From assembly GCA_037447655.1 (NCBI GenBank), contig JBBHKE010000877.1, positions 1 to 39,871 on the forward strand: 39,871 nucleotides of DNA, in the 5' to 3' direction. This stretch comes from Zygnema cylindricum (Eukaryota; Streptophyta; Zygnematophyceae; Zygnematales; Zygnemataceae). Shown here piece by piece: positions 1-9,665 of the stretch (the stretch's first letter is position 1; each line of letters opens with the position of its first letter). Below the pieces are notes generated by a model. The model made no database searches, was not told the origin of the DNA, and saw only the letters and a program-made list of their open reading frames with translations. A program made the position numbers and the translations under genes.

Positions 1-375
1 TACCAGCCATGCATCATTAATATCTACTATCTAAAAGAGGATACCTGAATGTGTCAAGGTATGTCATACAAAAAGAATCTGAACTGAGACACTAATCAAA
101 CAAAACACTCTTCTGTACAAACTAGAGGTACGTAACGTCAAAGTACACCGTGTACAAACACGTCAGATAATTACAGACGTGGTCCCGGATGATAACCTTC
201 CGTCGGCAGCAAATCTTCACCGTCCATCATTTCGAAGTTTCATCCAAGATGAAACTTTTATGTGACACTTCGGTCTTTATGGTAAGTCTGAATAGTATGA
301 ACGGATCTATAAGTATTGAGAAAACACTCCCCTCACCTATGAAGCTTAGTGAGGACTAAAGCTTTCAGAACAACA
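1..375 (-). repeat. 3' LTR of element 1 (partial)
   Basis: Positions 1-287 match 4694-4980 with about three substitutions over the first 280 bases. The copy ends at CAACA (371-375), which reads TGTTG on the minus strand, directly after the polypurine tract. Compared with the 5' LTR it lacks about 117 bp between roughly 308 and 321, and sequence next to that gap is much more diverged (about 5 differences in 23 bases). The rest of the LTR lies upstream of base 1. Confidence 0.93.
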
Positions 376-386
376 CTCCCCTAAAG
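376..386 (-). other. Polypurine tract of element 1
   Basis: On the minus strand this reads CTTTAGGGGAG immediately before the LTR start TGTTG. This purine run primes plus-strand DNA synthesis in LTR retrotransposons. The same CTTTAGGGGAG block precedes the 3' LTR of element 2 (29514-29524) and the LTR ending at 8755. Confidence 0.88.
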
Positions 387-398
387 CTTTAAACTCTA

Positions 399-1339
399 TT
401 AACCACTTAGACCACATCCCTCTCTACAGAATTTAAGTTTTGGGGCAGGTAGAGGTTTTGTCATCATATCTGCCAACATTTTCTCATTAGGTAAGTAGCT
501 GAGTTTCAGAATTTTGCCCATCACCTTTTCTCTCACAAAGTGTAACTTAATGTCAATATGCTTGCTTTTGAAATGATGACTAAGGTTAGAAGCAATAGCA
601 ATAGCAGCAAGTACCATTGCCAATCTTCAGGATAAATCCAGTGGTAGAACGTCGGCTTGGCATATCACCATAACTGGCATCGTTCCATGTGTTGATCTTC
701 ACTTCATCTCCTCTAAGAGACAGTCGGAGATCTCGTGTTCTTGCAAGATATCTCAGAACTCGTTTTGCTGCCTCCCAATCTGATTTCTTTGGATTTTGAA
801 GACTTCCACTCAGAGCTCCAATAGCCGCTGCAATATCCAGACGAGTGCAGTTCATAAAGTAGATAAGACTCCCAACAATTTGTCAGTAGGGAATCGTGGA
901 TATGAAGTCTGACTACTCTGGTTCCATATCATCTTCGCGAGTCATTCCTCCATCTGTCTCTTTTCCTTCCACCTTTTGTCTAAACTCCAAAAGAGTGGCA
1001 CTCCCTTTTGCATCTACCATGTCGAATATTTCAAGTACATTTCCAATGGCCTCTCTTTGAGTGAGGTAAATAACTCTCTGAATCCTATATCTCTCTACTT
1101 CAATGCATAGGATATACTTAGCTTCACCTAAGTCTTACCTTTTAAACATGGCATTCAGAGCTGCTTTTATCTTATTTATCTCATTTAATGATTTGTTGAT
1201 TAGCAATAGATCATCTACATACACTGCTAAATAAATCACACCATCATCTCCTTCCATGACATAGACAGAGTGATCTGAGCTGATCCTTGTAAAGCCTGGT
1301 AAGAAACTCATCCAATTTCAAATTCCACTGTCGTGGAGC
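399..1339 (-). pseudogene. Element 1 pol: RT C-terminal half and RNase H, broken
   Basis: Continues the RT after the nonsense codon at 1340-1342. A frameshift lies at about 1296-1300, after which copia RT similarity resumes and the catalytic YVDD box is intact at 1210-1221. Stops follow at 1135-1137, 913-915 and 883-885. The connection and early RNase H region (about 586-880) is recognisable. At about 604-612 the sequence jumps from the GNGTC-like strand to the AAIAIASN-like strand. Against element 2 this removes about 54 codons, including the RNase H catalytic Glu and the third Asp, and also shifts frame. The C-terminal HHFKSKH region ends at a TAA at 399-401. No functional RNase H can be made. 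Confidence 0.9.
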
Positions 1340-2386
1340 CTATTTCAATCCATACAATGATTTCAACAGTTTACGGAGTAGATTTTTCTTTCCTTTTTCT
1401 ACATAACCTTCAGGTTGTTTCATATAAATTACTTCCTCTAATTTTCCATGCAAGAAGGCAGTTTTAAAATCCATTTGATGGAATTCCATATTCTCAATTG
1501 CAGATAACGACAACAAGACTCTGACAGTAGGAAACCTAACAACAGGAGAGAAGGTTTCCTCATAGTCTATTTCTTCCTTTTGACTATAACCCTTTGCAAC
1601 CAGACGAGCTTTATACCTTTCAATGGTGTTGTCTGGGTTGAGCTTCACTTTGAAGACCCACTTGCAGCCAATGGCTTTCTGATCCGATGGAAGCTCCACA
1701 AGTTCCCACGTTTGGGCTTCCATGATCGACCTCATCTCATCATTTGCAGCTGAGATCTAATGATCCTTTTCAGGAACAGAAAATGCCTCTTGAATGGTAA
1801 GAGGCTCCCCGGTGCTTGCAGAAAAAACATATTGAACTTGTTCTCCCCTTAAACATGAACTTTGTCTTCTTCCCCCCGGAAAATCTGAGGCTGGAACTGT
1901 TAGATACCGAGCTCCACCTTGAGGTCTTGGAAGATAAGGATCAGCTGCTGTTTGCTGTGCAGTTGCTGATGGTACTCCAGTGTTTTGCACTTTAGTAGAA
2001 GAAGAAGTAGAGGCTGCAGCAGACTGAAAGGGAATCTGATCGAAGATGACATATTCTTGCAATTTTTCTTTCTTCTCATTCTCATCCATACTAAATACAT
2101 CTATGGACTCACTCTCATCCTTTACTTGAATATTTATAGAAATTTGGATGGTTTGTTTATGAGGACAATAAATTTCAAATCCTAAAGATTTATCATAATA
2201 TCCCATAAAGATTCCAGACTTAGACTTTGGACTCAATTTCCAATTTGGTATATTATCTAGTACAAAGCACTTGCTACCAAAAAGTCTGAAGTGACTGACA
2301 TCTGGTTTTCTGCCAGTCCACACTTCATAAGGTGTCATTCCCTAAACAGATCTAGTTTCTAATTCGTTCCTAAAATATGTTGCAGT
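1340..2386 (-). pseudogene. Element 1 pol: integrase C-terminus and RT N-terminal half, broken
   Basis: Same frame as upstream gag-pol. After the stop at 2339-2341, the copia integrase C-terminal region follows (MTPYEVWTGRKPD, then a GYYDKSLGF segment equivalent to the usual GYDxxxKGYR motif). Next come a low-complexity Ser/Thr/Gln linker and the RT start ([35 protein letters not shown]). A TAG at 1757-1759 replaces a Trp that is present in element 2. The block ends at a TAG (1340-1342) inside LYGLKQAP, replacing the Gln, a C-to-T change. Confidence 0.9.
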
Positions 2387-3592
2387 TTAGTAAGCTTCAG
2401 CCCAAATTTTAACATCTATTCCTTTATCAACCATCATAAATTTGACACTCTCAGTTAGAGTTCTGTTTAGCCTTTCTGAGACTCCATTTTGCTCAGGAGT
2501 GTAAGGCACAGTGAACTTGTGAGATATACCATTTTCTTTTAAATAATCAGCAAACTCATTGGAAGTATATTCACCTTTATTATCAGATCTTAAGGAGAGA
2601 ATCGATCTACCATGAAGTTCCTCCGCCCACGTTGGAAAGTGTTTAAAGTGGGTGAAGACCTCCTTTTTCTCCTTCATCAAATAGATTTTGCTGAATCTGG
2701 AGAAGTCACCTGGAAATGTGACAAAGTATTTGTTGCCAGCAAAAGATGGTACTTTGGAGGGTCCCCATACATCTGAATGAACAAGTTCTAAGATATTACT
2801 AGCTCTGAAATCTGCAGCTTGGGGTAAGGGAAGTTTATGAAGCTTGTCCAAAGCACAACCATCAGATATACTTGAGTGTTGCTGACCAAGCTTAACTCCT
2901 TCTACCATATCATTTTTGACCATCTTTTCCAATCTGTCATAATGAACATGACCCAACCACTTGTGCCACAAAACATTATCAGATAAGACACTGGAGTAAG
3001 CAAAAGGAGATATATTCACCAGGTCCATCCGGTACAAATTATTTGGGCCTCTAGTTCCCATTACGGCTACCCTTCCCTCTTTGCTAACTATTTTCTTTCC
3101 TTGTTTCTGAAGTATTTCAAAACCTTTACTTTCTGCGACTGAGGTAGAAAACAAGTTCTTTTTGAAGTGAGGAACATACAACACATCATAGAGAGTTATA
3201 CGAACTGCCTGACCATCTATCTCACACATAAAGATGACAGTTTCTTGAGCCTTTGCTTTAACTGTGGCACCACAAGCATAATAGATCTGCCTTGTTGGAA
3301 TAGGTTGCAGACCTGTGAAGGAAGCTTTGTTCCAGCACATATGAGATGAGCTTCCTGAGTCCACGATCCTCCCGTGGTCTTTGTCTCCCTCCATCAGTTT
3401 TGCAAGGGCAAAGAACTCTTTGTCATCAGTTTTTGGAAAACTGACGAAGTCTGGCGCCTTCCCCTTGTCAACCGATTCCGATCCCGGTGTATCAGCTGAA
3501 AATGCTTCGGTTTTGGAAGGAAGAGTCGGTGGTGTATGTGGTGTCTTTTGTGGCGTGTAGATCCCTTTTGGCCTCCATCCGTTTCTGAACAC
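2387..3592 (-). pseudogene. Element 1 pol: protease and integrase core
   Basis: About 400 codons without a stop. The aspartic protease active site reads DSGS (3350-3361), where element 2 has DTGA. The integrase zinc-binding region keeps both histidines in WHKWLGH (about 2941-2975). The first cysteine of the CX2C pair is Ser (2864-2866), so the HHCC finger is probably non-functional. The core catalytic triad is present: Asp at 2771-2773, Asp at 2582-2584, and Glu at 2474-2476, with 35 residues between the last two (DD35E). The block stops at TAA 2387-2389. I see no real start here; translation would enter from gag in the same frame. Confidence 0.9.
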
Positions 3593-4360
3593 ACCTGTCT
3601 CACAAGCTTTAAGAAACTTAGAACACTGTTTGTACAGATGTCATTGATTATAACAGTAGACTCACTTTTTATAAGGCTGAAATCCTCGGTACCCCTGAGA
3701 TCTATTTCCTTGATACTATCCACTAAAAGCTACCGATGATTTTCTTGGATTAAAAGTTGCAACAGTGGATTCCTCCTCTAACACTAGTTCTATAGCTGTT
3801 GCTAAGTTCCAGGCTGACTTATCCAACTTTCTCAAATTTGCTAAGGCTTCTTTATATTCCTCAGGAAGACCTCGCATAAGAATCATAGCCTGATGTAAGG
3901 GGGAGAAGTTCCCCCCTGAACATGCATTTTTTGCTAACAAAAGCCTAAGACCATTACAATATTCAGCCATGCTACCTCGTGTATACCTATAATCATAAAT
4001 ATTCCCGGCTGTGATAATTTCATGTTGGTCATTAGCTTTCAAATAGATGGTTTTCATAGAAGACCAGATTTCTGATGCCATTTTCATTTTGATATGTGAC
4101 ATAAGTAGATCTTTTGAGATCATTAACTTCAACAAATGCAAAGCTTGCTGATTTTTCCCATTATAGGATGCTTCAGTTTCAGCAAGGCTGCCATCAATTA
4201 CATCAAACAATTTAACTTGAGTGAAATAAGACTCAACCAGATCAGACCAATAGATGTATTTCCTTCCATCAAAAACTGGGATCCGCGAGGGTGGGCCCGT
4301 GACCAGTTGTTGTGTGACTACTACACCAACTGAAGATGAAGATGAAGCTGGAGTAGTCAT
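3593..4360 (-). pseudogene. Element 1 gag, interrupted
   Basis: The ATG at 4358-4360 lies inside the 5' LTR, so the first ~18 residues (Ser-rich, ending in VVVTQQ) are LTR-encoded. The frame then runs through the primer-binding site into a copia Gag domain (RIPVFDGRKYIYW, later MRGLPEEYKEAL) to a TAG at 3716-3718. Further TGA codons lie at 3662-3664 and 3641-3643. The nucleocapsid zinc knuckle (about 3625-3655) is damaged: the second cysteine and part of the spacer are missing, while the HLYKQC end remains. Gag normally forms the virus-like particle. Confidence 0.88.
4293..4304 (-). other. Degraded primer-binding site of element 1
   Basis: On the minus strand GGTCACGGGCCC begins 3 nt after the LTR end CAACA. 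It aligns to GGTTATGGGCCC, the complement of the initiator tRNA-Met anticodon arm, with two T-to-C differences. Both would give C:A mismatches with the tRNA. The site lies inside the gag frame (translated VTGP). Confidence 0.6.
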
Positions 4361-5184
4361 CACAAAATTAAGATAAACAAGAAGCTCTCACAAATGCTCA
4401 GAAAAATACACACAACTTTGGAACACAACCAAAGATAATTTAGGCAACCAAATGGCCTACAAATCGGACACAATGCAGATAATACACAAAGGAACACAAG
4501 TGCAAATTTACACAGAAATCTGCAAACACATCTGAGATATATTCTCAGTCAGAGGATATCAAAAATGTCACAGCATAATTTTGATACAACAAGTTCCTTA
4601 TTCTGAAATGGCTAAGTCCTATTCTTATACCTTAAAGATTTATTCTTCTAAGAGCTAGCAGCCACTTATTGCCCTAACTAAGCAAAGGAGGCATACCAGC
4701 CATGCATCATTAATATCTACTATCTAAAAGAGGATACCTGAATGTGTCAAGGTATGTCATACAAAAAGAATCTGAACTGAGACACTAATCAAACAAAACA
4801 CTCTTCTGTACAAACTAGAGTTACGTAACGTCAAAGTACACCGTGTACAAACACGTCAGATAATTACAGACGTGGTCCCGGATGACCACCTTCCGTCGGC
4901 AGCAAATCTTCACCGTCCATCATTTCGAAGTTTCATCCAAGATGAAACTTTTATGTGACACTTCGGTCTTTATGGTAAGTTTGATTAGTACGAACCAATC
5001 TTTGTAGAGTGTCTCATTTATCAACGCGTGTCTTGAAGAATGTCACACCATGAACTCCTTCATTGTTCTCTGAAGCATTAATTCAGGTAAATTATAAACC
5101 AGACTTTCACAAAATATTGTAAGAACTAAGAAAACACTCCCCTCACCTATGAAGCTTAGTGATTACTAAAGCTTTCAAACAACA
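4308..5184 (-). repeat. 5' LTR of element 1
   Basis: 877 bp, with 5-bp inverted ends: CAACA at 5180-5184 (TGTTG on the minus strand) and TGTTG at 4308-4312. Bases 4694-5184 match 1-375 apart from the ~117-bp indel. It contains an internal PPT-like string, ACACTCCCCT (5134-5143), about 41 bp from the U3 end. It also holds a GGAGGCATACCAGCC block (about 4688-4702) shared with the LTR at 7618-8755. The gag ATG sits near its U5 end. Confidence 0.92.
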
Positions 5185-7617
5185 ATTGTTACCAGACTTA
5201 CACAAACTGTTAGAGCTAACAAGAATTGTTACCTAGTTTACATAAATGGTTAGCGCTATTAAGAATTGTAAAGTAACTTACACAAACAAATATCGCTAAC
5301 AAAATTGTTACCTGACTTAGAAAAACTGTTAGCGTTAACAAGAATTGCTATCTCAATTACACAAATTGTTAGCGCTCACATGAATTGTTAACTAACTTAC
5401 ACAAACTGTAACTGCTGGGTAACATGAATTGTAACCTAACTTACACAAACTGTTATAGCTAACAATAATTGTTTGCTACCTTACACAAACAGTTAGGGCT
5501 TACTAGAATTCAAACCAAACTTACCCAAAAAGTTAGCCCTAACACGAATTGTTACCTAACTTACAAAAACTGTTAGCGTTAACAATAATTGTTACCTAAC
5601 TTACATAAACTGATAGCGCTAACAAGAATATTTATCTAAATTACACAAACTGTTTGTGCTAATAAGAATTATTATCTTAATTACACAAACAATTAGCCCT
5701 AACAAGAATTGTTACCTAACTTACACAAAATGTTAGCACTAACAATAATCGTTACCTAACTTACACAAACTGTTAGCGCTAACAAGAATTGTTATCTAAA
5801 TTACACAAATTGTTAGCGCTAACAATAATTGTAACCTAACTTACACAAACTATTACTGCTTACAATAATTGTTATCTAAATTACACAAACTGTTAGCGCT
5901 AACAAGAATTGATACCTAGCTTACACAAACTGTTAGCGCTAACAAGAATTGCAACCTAACTTACACAAACTGTTAGCGCTAATGGGAATTGTTACCTAAC
6001 TTACAAAAACTATTAGTACAAACAAGAATTTCTTTCTTAATTACACAAATTGTTAGCGCTAACAAGAATTGTTAACTAACTTACACAAATTGTTAGTGTT
6101 AGCAAGCATGAATTATTACCTAACTTTCACAAACTCTAGCGCTATATAGAATTGTAACCTAATTTACACAAATTGATAGTGTTAATAAGAATTGTCATCT
6201 ATATTACACAAAATATTAGCGCTAACAGGAATTGTTACCTAACTTACACAAACGCTTAGCGCTAACAAAAATTGTAACCTAACTTACACAAACTATTTGC
6301 GCTAACAAGAATTGTTACCTTACTTACAAAAACAGTTAGAGCTAACAATAATTGTTGCCTAACTTACACATACTGTTAGCGCTAACAAGAATTGTTTTCT
6401 TAATTACACAACTGTTAGAGCTAACAATAATGTTTACCTAACTAACACAAACTGTTAGCGCTAACAAGAATTGTTATCTTAATTACACAAAATGTTAGCG
6501 CTAACAAGAATTGTTATCTTAATTACACAAACTGTTAGCGCTAACAAGAATTGTTATCTAAATTACACAAACTATTTGCGCTTACAAGAATTGTTATCTA
6601 AATTACACAAACTATTAGAACTAACAAGAATTATTACCTAACTTACACAATGAGTTAGAGCTAACAATAATTGTTACCTAACTTACACATACTGTTAGCG
6701 CTAACAAGAATTGTTTTCTTAATTACACAACTGTTAGCGCTAACAAGAATTGTTATCTAAATTACACAAACTGTTAGCGCTAATATGAATTGTTATCTTA
6801 CTTACACAAACTGTTAGCGCTAACAAGAATTGTTATCAAAATTACACAAACTGTTAACGCTAACAGGAATTGTTATCTAAATTACACAAACTCTTAGCGC
6901 TAACAAGAATTGTTATCTAAATTACACAAACTGTTTCCGCTAGCAGGAATTGTTATCTAAATTACACAAACTGTTTGCGCTAAGGAGAAATTTTATCTAA
7001 ATTACATAAACAGTTAGCGCTAACATGAATTGTTACCTTTCTTACACAAAGTGTTAGCGCTAACAAGAATTGTTATCTAAATAACACAAACTTTTAGCTC
7101 CAACAGGAATTTTTATCTTAATTACACAAACTGATTGCGCTAGCAGGAATTGTTATCTAAATTACACAAATTGTTTGCGCTAACACGAAATGTTATCTAA
7201 ATTACACAAACTGTTAGCGCTTACATGAATTACTACCTAACTTACACAAACTGTTAGCGCTAACAAGAATTGTTATCAAAATTACACAAACTGTTAGCGC
7301 TTACAAGAATTGTTATCTAAATTACACAAACGATTTGCACTAACAGGTCTTGTTATCTAAATTACACAAATTGTTTGCGCTAACGGGAATTTTTACTTAA
7401 CTTACACAAACTGTTAGCGCTAACAAGAATTGTTATCAAAATTACACAAAATGTAAACGCTAACAGGAATTGTTACCTTACTTACACAAAATGTAAGCGC
7501 TAACAGGAATTGTTACCTTACTTACACAAACTATTAGCGCTAACATGAATTGTAATCTTAATTACACAAACTGTTAGCGCTAACAAGAATTGTTACCTAA
7601 CTTACAAAAACTGTTAG
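5185..7617 (-). repeat. 40-bp satellite array, minus orientation (about 61 monomers)
   Basis: Continuous tandem array with a 40-bp period; 6501-6540 is a representative unit. On the minus strand each unit carries CAGTTTGTGTAA, then TTAGATAAC or TTAGGTAAC, AATTCTTG and the core GTTAGCGCTAAC. The core is a perfect 12-bp palindrome here in most copies, whereas the plus-orientation arrays mostly have GTTATCGCTAAC. There is local higher-order similarity at 440- and 160-bp spacing (units starting near 6801, 7241 and 7401). No coding potential. Confidence 0.97.
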
Positions 7618-8421
7618 TGTTGTCCATAGCCAATTTCAGTCATGGACTACACTCAGAAGCCCCACGGACTACCCCTCAAATAGCTGTGTTTTAGACAATA
7701 TAGATTACTCCACAATAAACAGATACACTTCAAACTTCCCCAATATGCAGTATACCATATACAATGTCAACTCCCAAAGTTATAGCCAAATCCACCATGG
7801 CATCTAGAAGATATAAGCTCCAGAGTTTCCCAAAATCAGTTGACAACTTCAAAACTTAACCACGTAGACTGCTCACAGAATCTTACACAGATACTCGAAT
7901 ACAATGAAACTTCACAAAAGTATAGATTCTTTATTATAGAATATCTCCACAAAGTTTCACATGAAAGCACCAAAAAGAGTGATTACACCAACAGGTCAAA
8001 GATGAGAAAACAGTTTGTCATTGCTTTGATAAACTTGACTGCAATGCATAAAATAATCTAAGTCCTGCAAGTTATACTTAGAGAGTTCAATACTGAATGT
8101 ACGGAGGCATACCAGCCGTATTGCATCTACTCAAATAAAATAATTAACGTAAAGGACAAACCTCTGTTGTACAGAAAATTTACACCGACATCTCCGCAAT
8201 CTTCGTATGTCAGAAATCAAGCTATCGCTAAGCAACTACTATGCTACCACTACCGTACAATCATCATTACTCGAAATTTATCCTATTCATAATATCTACA
8301 TCTCCGATAGCTACGCTGTTTGTACGGATCATCCAAATTAACCGTAGTTGCGTTGACTTAACTGCGTCGGAGTTCCGCCGTACCGGCGACGCCTATTTCA
8401 ATATTTCGTTTGTTCCACATC

Positions 8422-8438
8422 GGATTGCTTCGCGATCC
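8422..8438. other. Hairpin-forming inverted repeat in LTR (left copy)
   Basis: GGATTGC, loop TTC, GCGATCC: a 7-bp stem with one T:G position. The right-arm copy at 9836-9852 is a perfect 7-bp stem. Confidence 0.5.
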
Positions 8439-8522
8439 GCCATCCATTTGTTAGTGCTTGTTGACGCCACTTTAATTATATCCGTTGTCTCGTACGCACG
8501 AAACTAACTTTTCAAAAGAACA

Positions 8523-8530
8523 CTCCCCTG
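8523..8530 (-). other. Internal PPT-like site within LTR
   Basis: On the minus strand CAGGGGAG immediately precedes TGTTCTTTTGAAAAG. That start matches the outer start of the right-arm LTR (TGTTGTTTTGAAAAG at 9666). It therefore marks an alternative, shorter U3 boundary. Confidence 0.5.
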
Positions 8531-8755
8531 AAAATTTAGTTTCGTGCACCCAGAGAAATATGCAGCATGTAATGCTATGTTGCTACGTTGCGCTAGTTCA
8601 ATACCGTAGCGCAGTAAGAATTAAGTGTGCAGCCTGTACTGCTCTGCTGCCTTGCTGCGCTATTTTGACATTGTAGCCCTAGAAGACGCTCTTTTTTACC
8701 CTTAACTTTGTCCTCACAACCTCATCTACTGAGACTACAACTTTCAAACTCAACA

Positions 8756-8766
8756 CTCCCCTAAAG
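8756..8766 (-). other. Polypurine tract beside the left-arm LTR
   Basis: CTTTAGGGGAG on the minus strand directly before TGTTG, as in elements 1 and 2. This identifies 7618-8755 as a 3' LTR whose element interior lay to the right. The purine tract is preceded by CTAAGTCTAAAG, close to the sequence before the element 2 tract. Confidence 0.75.
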
Positions 8767-9665
8767 CTTTAGACTTAGTAGTCCATTCTGTTTGCAGATA
8801 TATCTATTCTAACGGATATACAGACAAAGGAAAAAATATTTAGAGATTCAATTTTTTTTATCATTCCCCACTATTAATCATACAGAAATTTCAGTAAAAA
8901 AAATACATCACCATTGTTTTGCTGATGTTGCCATTGCTCCTGCTACCTTCACCATTTCCCATTCGTCTTTTTGAAAAACCGCCAATTTGCAAAAAAAATC
9001 ATGTAACAGCTCCCCGTAAGCCATAAATGCCAAACTGTCTCTACACTAATGTTATAACACCTCTCCAATAAATCCGAATTTCTACTCGTATTCGTCACAC
9101 TATCATGTTATCAGATTTGTCGAAGATTTATCTTCTACACACAGTCATCAAACAATTGAAGCACCTCCTCCCCTATCATATACTTCCACGCCTATCTTTC
9201 CAATCTGTGCTGCTATGCTGCGTTGCTGCTTCAAGTCGCAAACTTCTTCCGATGATTCACCATTGCTTTTGCTGCGTTCTTCGTCTTCAAAAATAGACAA
9301 ATAAAACTTTTTATTTCTTTTGAACTACCTCAACAAGGAAGAACACCATATCTACATTCCTACCTAAAATATCAAATGTCAAAAGTAGTTGTCTTTGTAA
9401 GACATGCCTGTAATATAATTTTTTCAAAAATTAAGATTTCTCTAAATTCACGTTCTCCAAAAAATGTCCTCCAGAAAATCTATTCTCCCGCTCTCTTCTC
9501 TTGATCACTTTCTGAACATGTTTTTTTCTGCCCTTTTTCTTTTGTCTTTTCTAACAGTTTTCCTTTCTGTCACAATTTTCTACTCGTTTAATGTCAAAAA
9601 TACTAATTTTTTGTTTTACCTTTATGTTTTTCTCCATAAATTTGCTACTCCCATTAACTTCATTC
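8767..9665. other. Unrecognised AT-rich spacer between the inverted LTRs
   Basis: About 900 bp with no satellite, no copia coding similarity and no long credible ORF. The plus strand is pyrimidine-biased with several T and A runs. An open frame at 9464-9676 encodes a Leu/Phe-rich peptide, but it tracks the T-rich composition and runs into the LTR. A GCTGCTATGCTGCGTTGCTG segment (about 9210-9230) recalls the CAG-rich LTR sequence in reverse complement. It may be the interior of a non-autonomous LTR element or trapped flanking DNA. Confidence 0.5.

Larger units (their letters stand above)
1..5184 (-). mobile_element. Ty1/copia retrotransposon, element 1 (degenerate, 3' end cut by window edge)
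   Basis: LTR retrotransposon read on the minus strand: 5' LTR (4308-5184), degraded primer-binding site, gag, protease, integrase, RT, RNase H, polypurine tract (376-386) and a partial 3' LTR (1-375). Integrase precedes RT, which defines the copia superfamily. Gag and pol lie in a single frame from 4360 down to 1340, broken by in-frame stops at 3716, 3662, 3641, 2387, 2339, 1757 and 1340 (lowest base of each codon). A frameshift near 1296-1300 and further stops near 1135, 913 and 883 follow. It is not autonomous. The outer edge abuts satellite at 5185; the other edge and its target-site duplication lie outside the window. Confidence 0.95.
7618..8755 (-). repeat. Copia-type LTR on minus strand (left arm of inverted pair)
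   Basis: On the minus strand it runs from TGTTG (CAACA at 8751-8755 on plus), just after a polypurine tract, to CAACA (TGTTG at 7618-7622 on plus). Bases 7618-8522 align at roughly 80% identity, by eye, with the reverse complement of 9666-10700. The extra 233 bp (8523-8755) begin with TGTTGAGTTTGAAAG and contain a GCAGCAAGGCAGCAGAGCAG stretch resembling the U3 of element 2. A second GGGGAGTGTT occurs at the internal boundary at 8522. Open frames inside it are not supported as genes. Confidence 0.8.

Noticed and set aside
399-4363. Mutation pattern of element 1 as fungal RIP or cytidine-deaminase editing
   Set aside because: Some stops fit C-to-T or G-to-A changes (1340, 1757, perhaps 883), but others need transversions or indels (2339, 2387, 1135). 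The bias is not clear.
7840-8061. 73-codon open frame on plus strand
   Set aside because: It lies inside the minus-strand LTR and is not preserved in the matching right-arm LTR. No family recognised.
8241-8507. Open frame sharing a PHRIASRS peptide with a minus-strand frame at 9704-9925
   Set aside because: The shared peptide comes from nucleotide homology of the two inverted LTR arms around a hairpin; the frames diverge on both sides.
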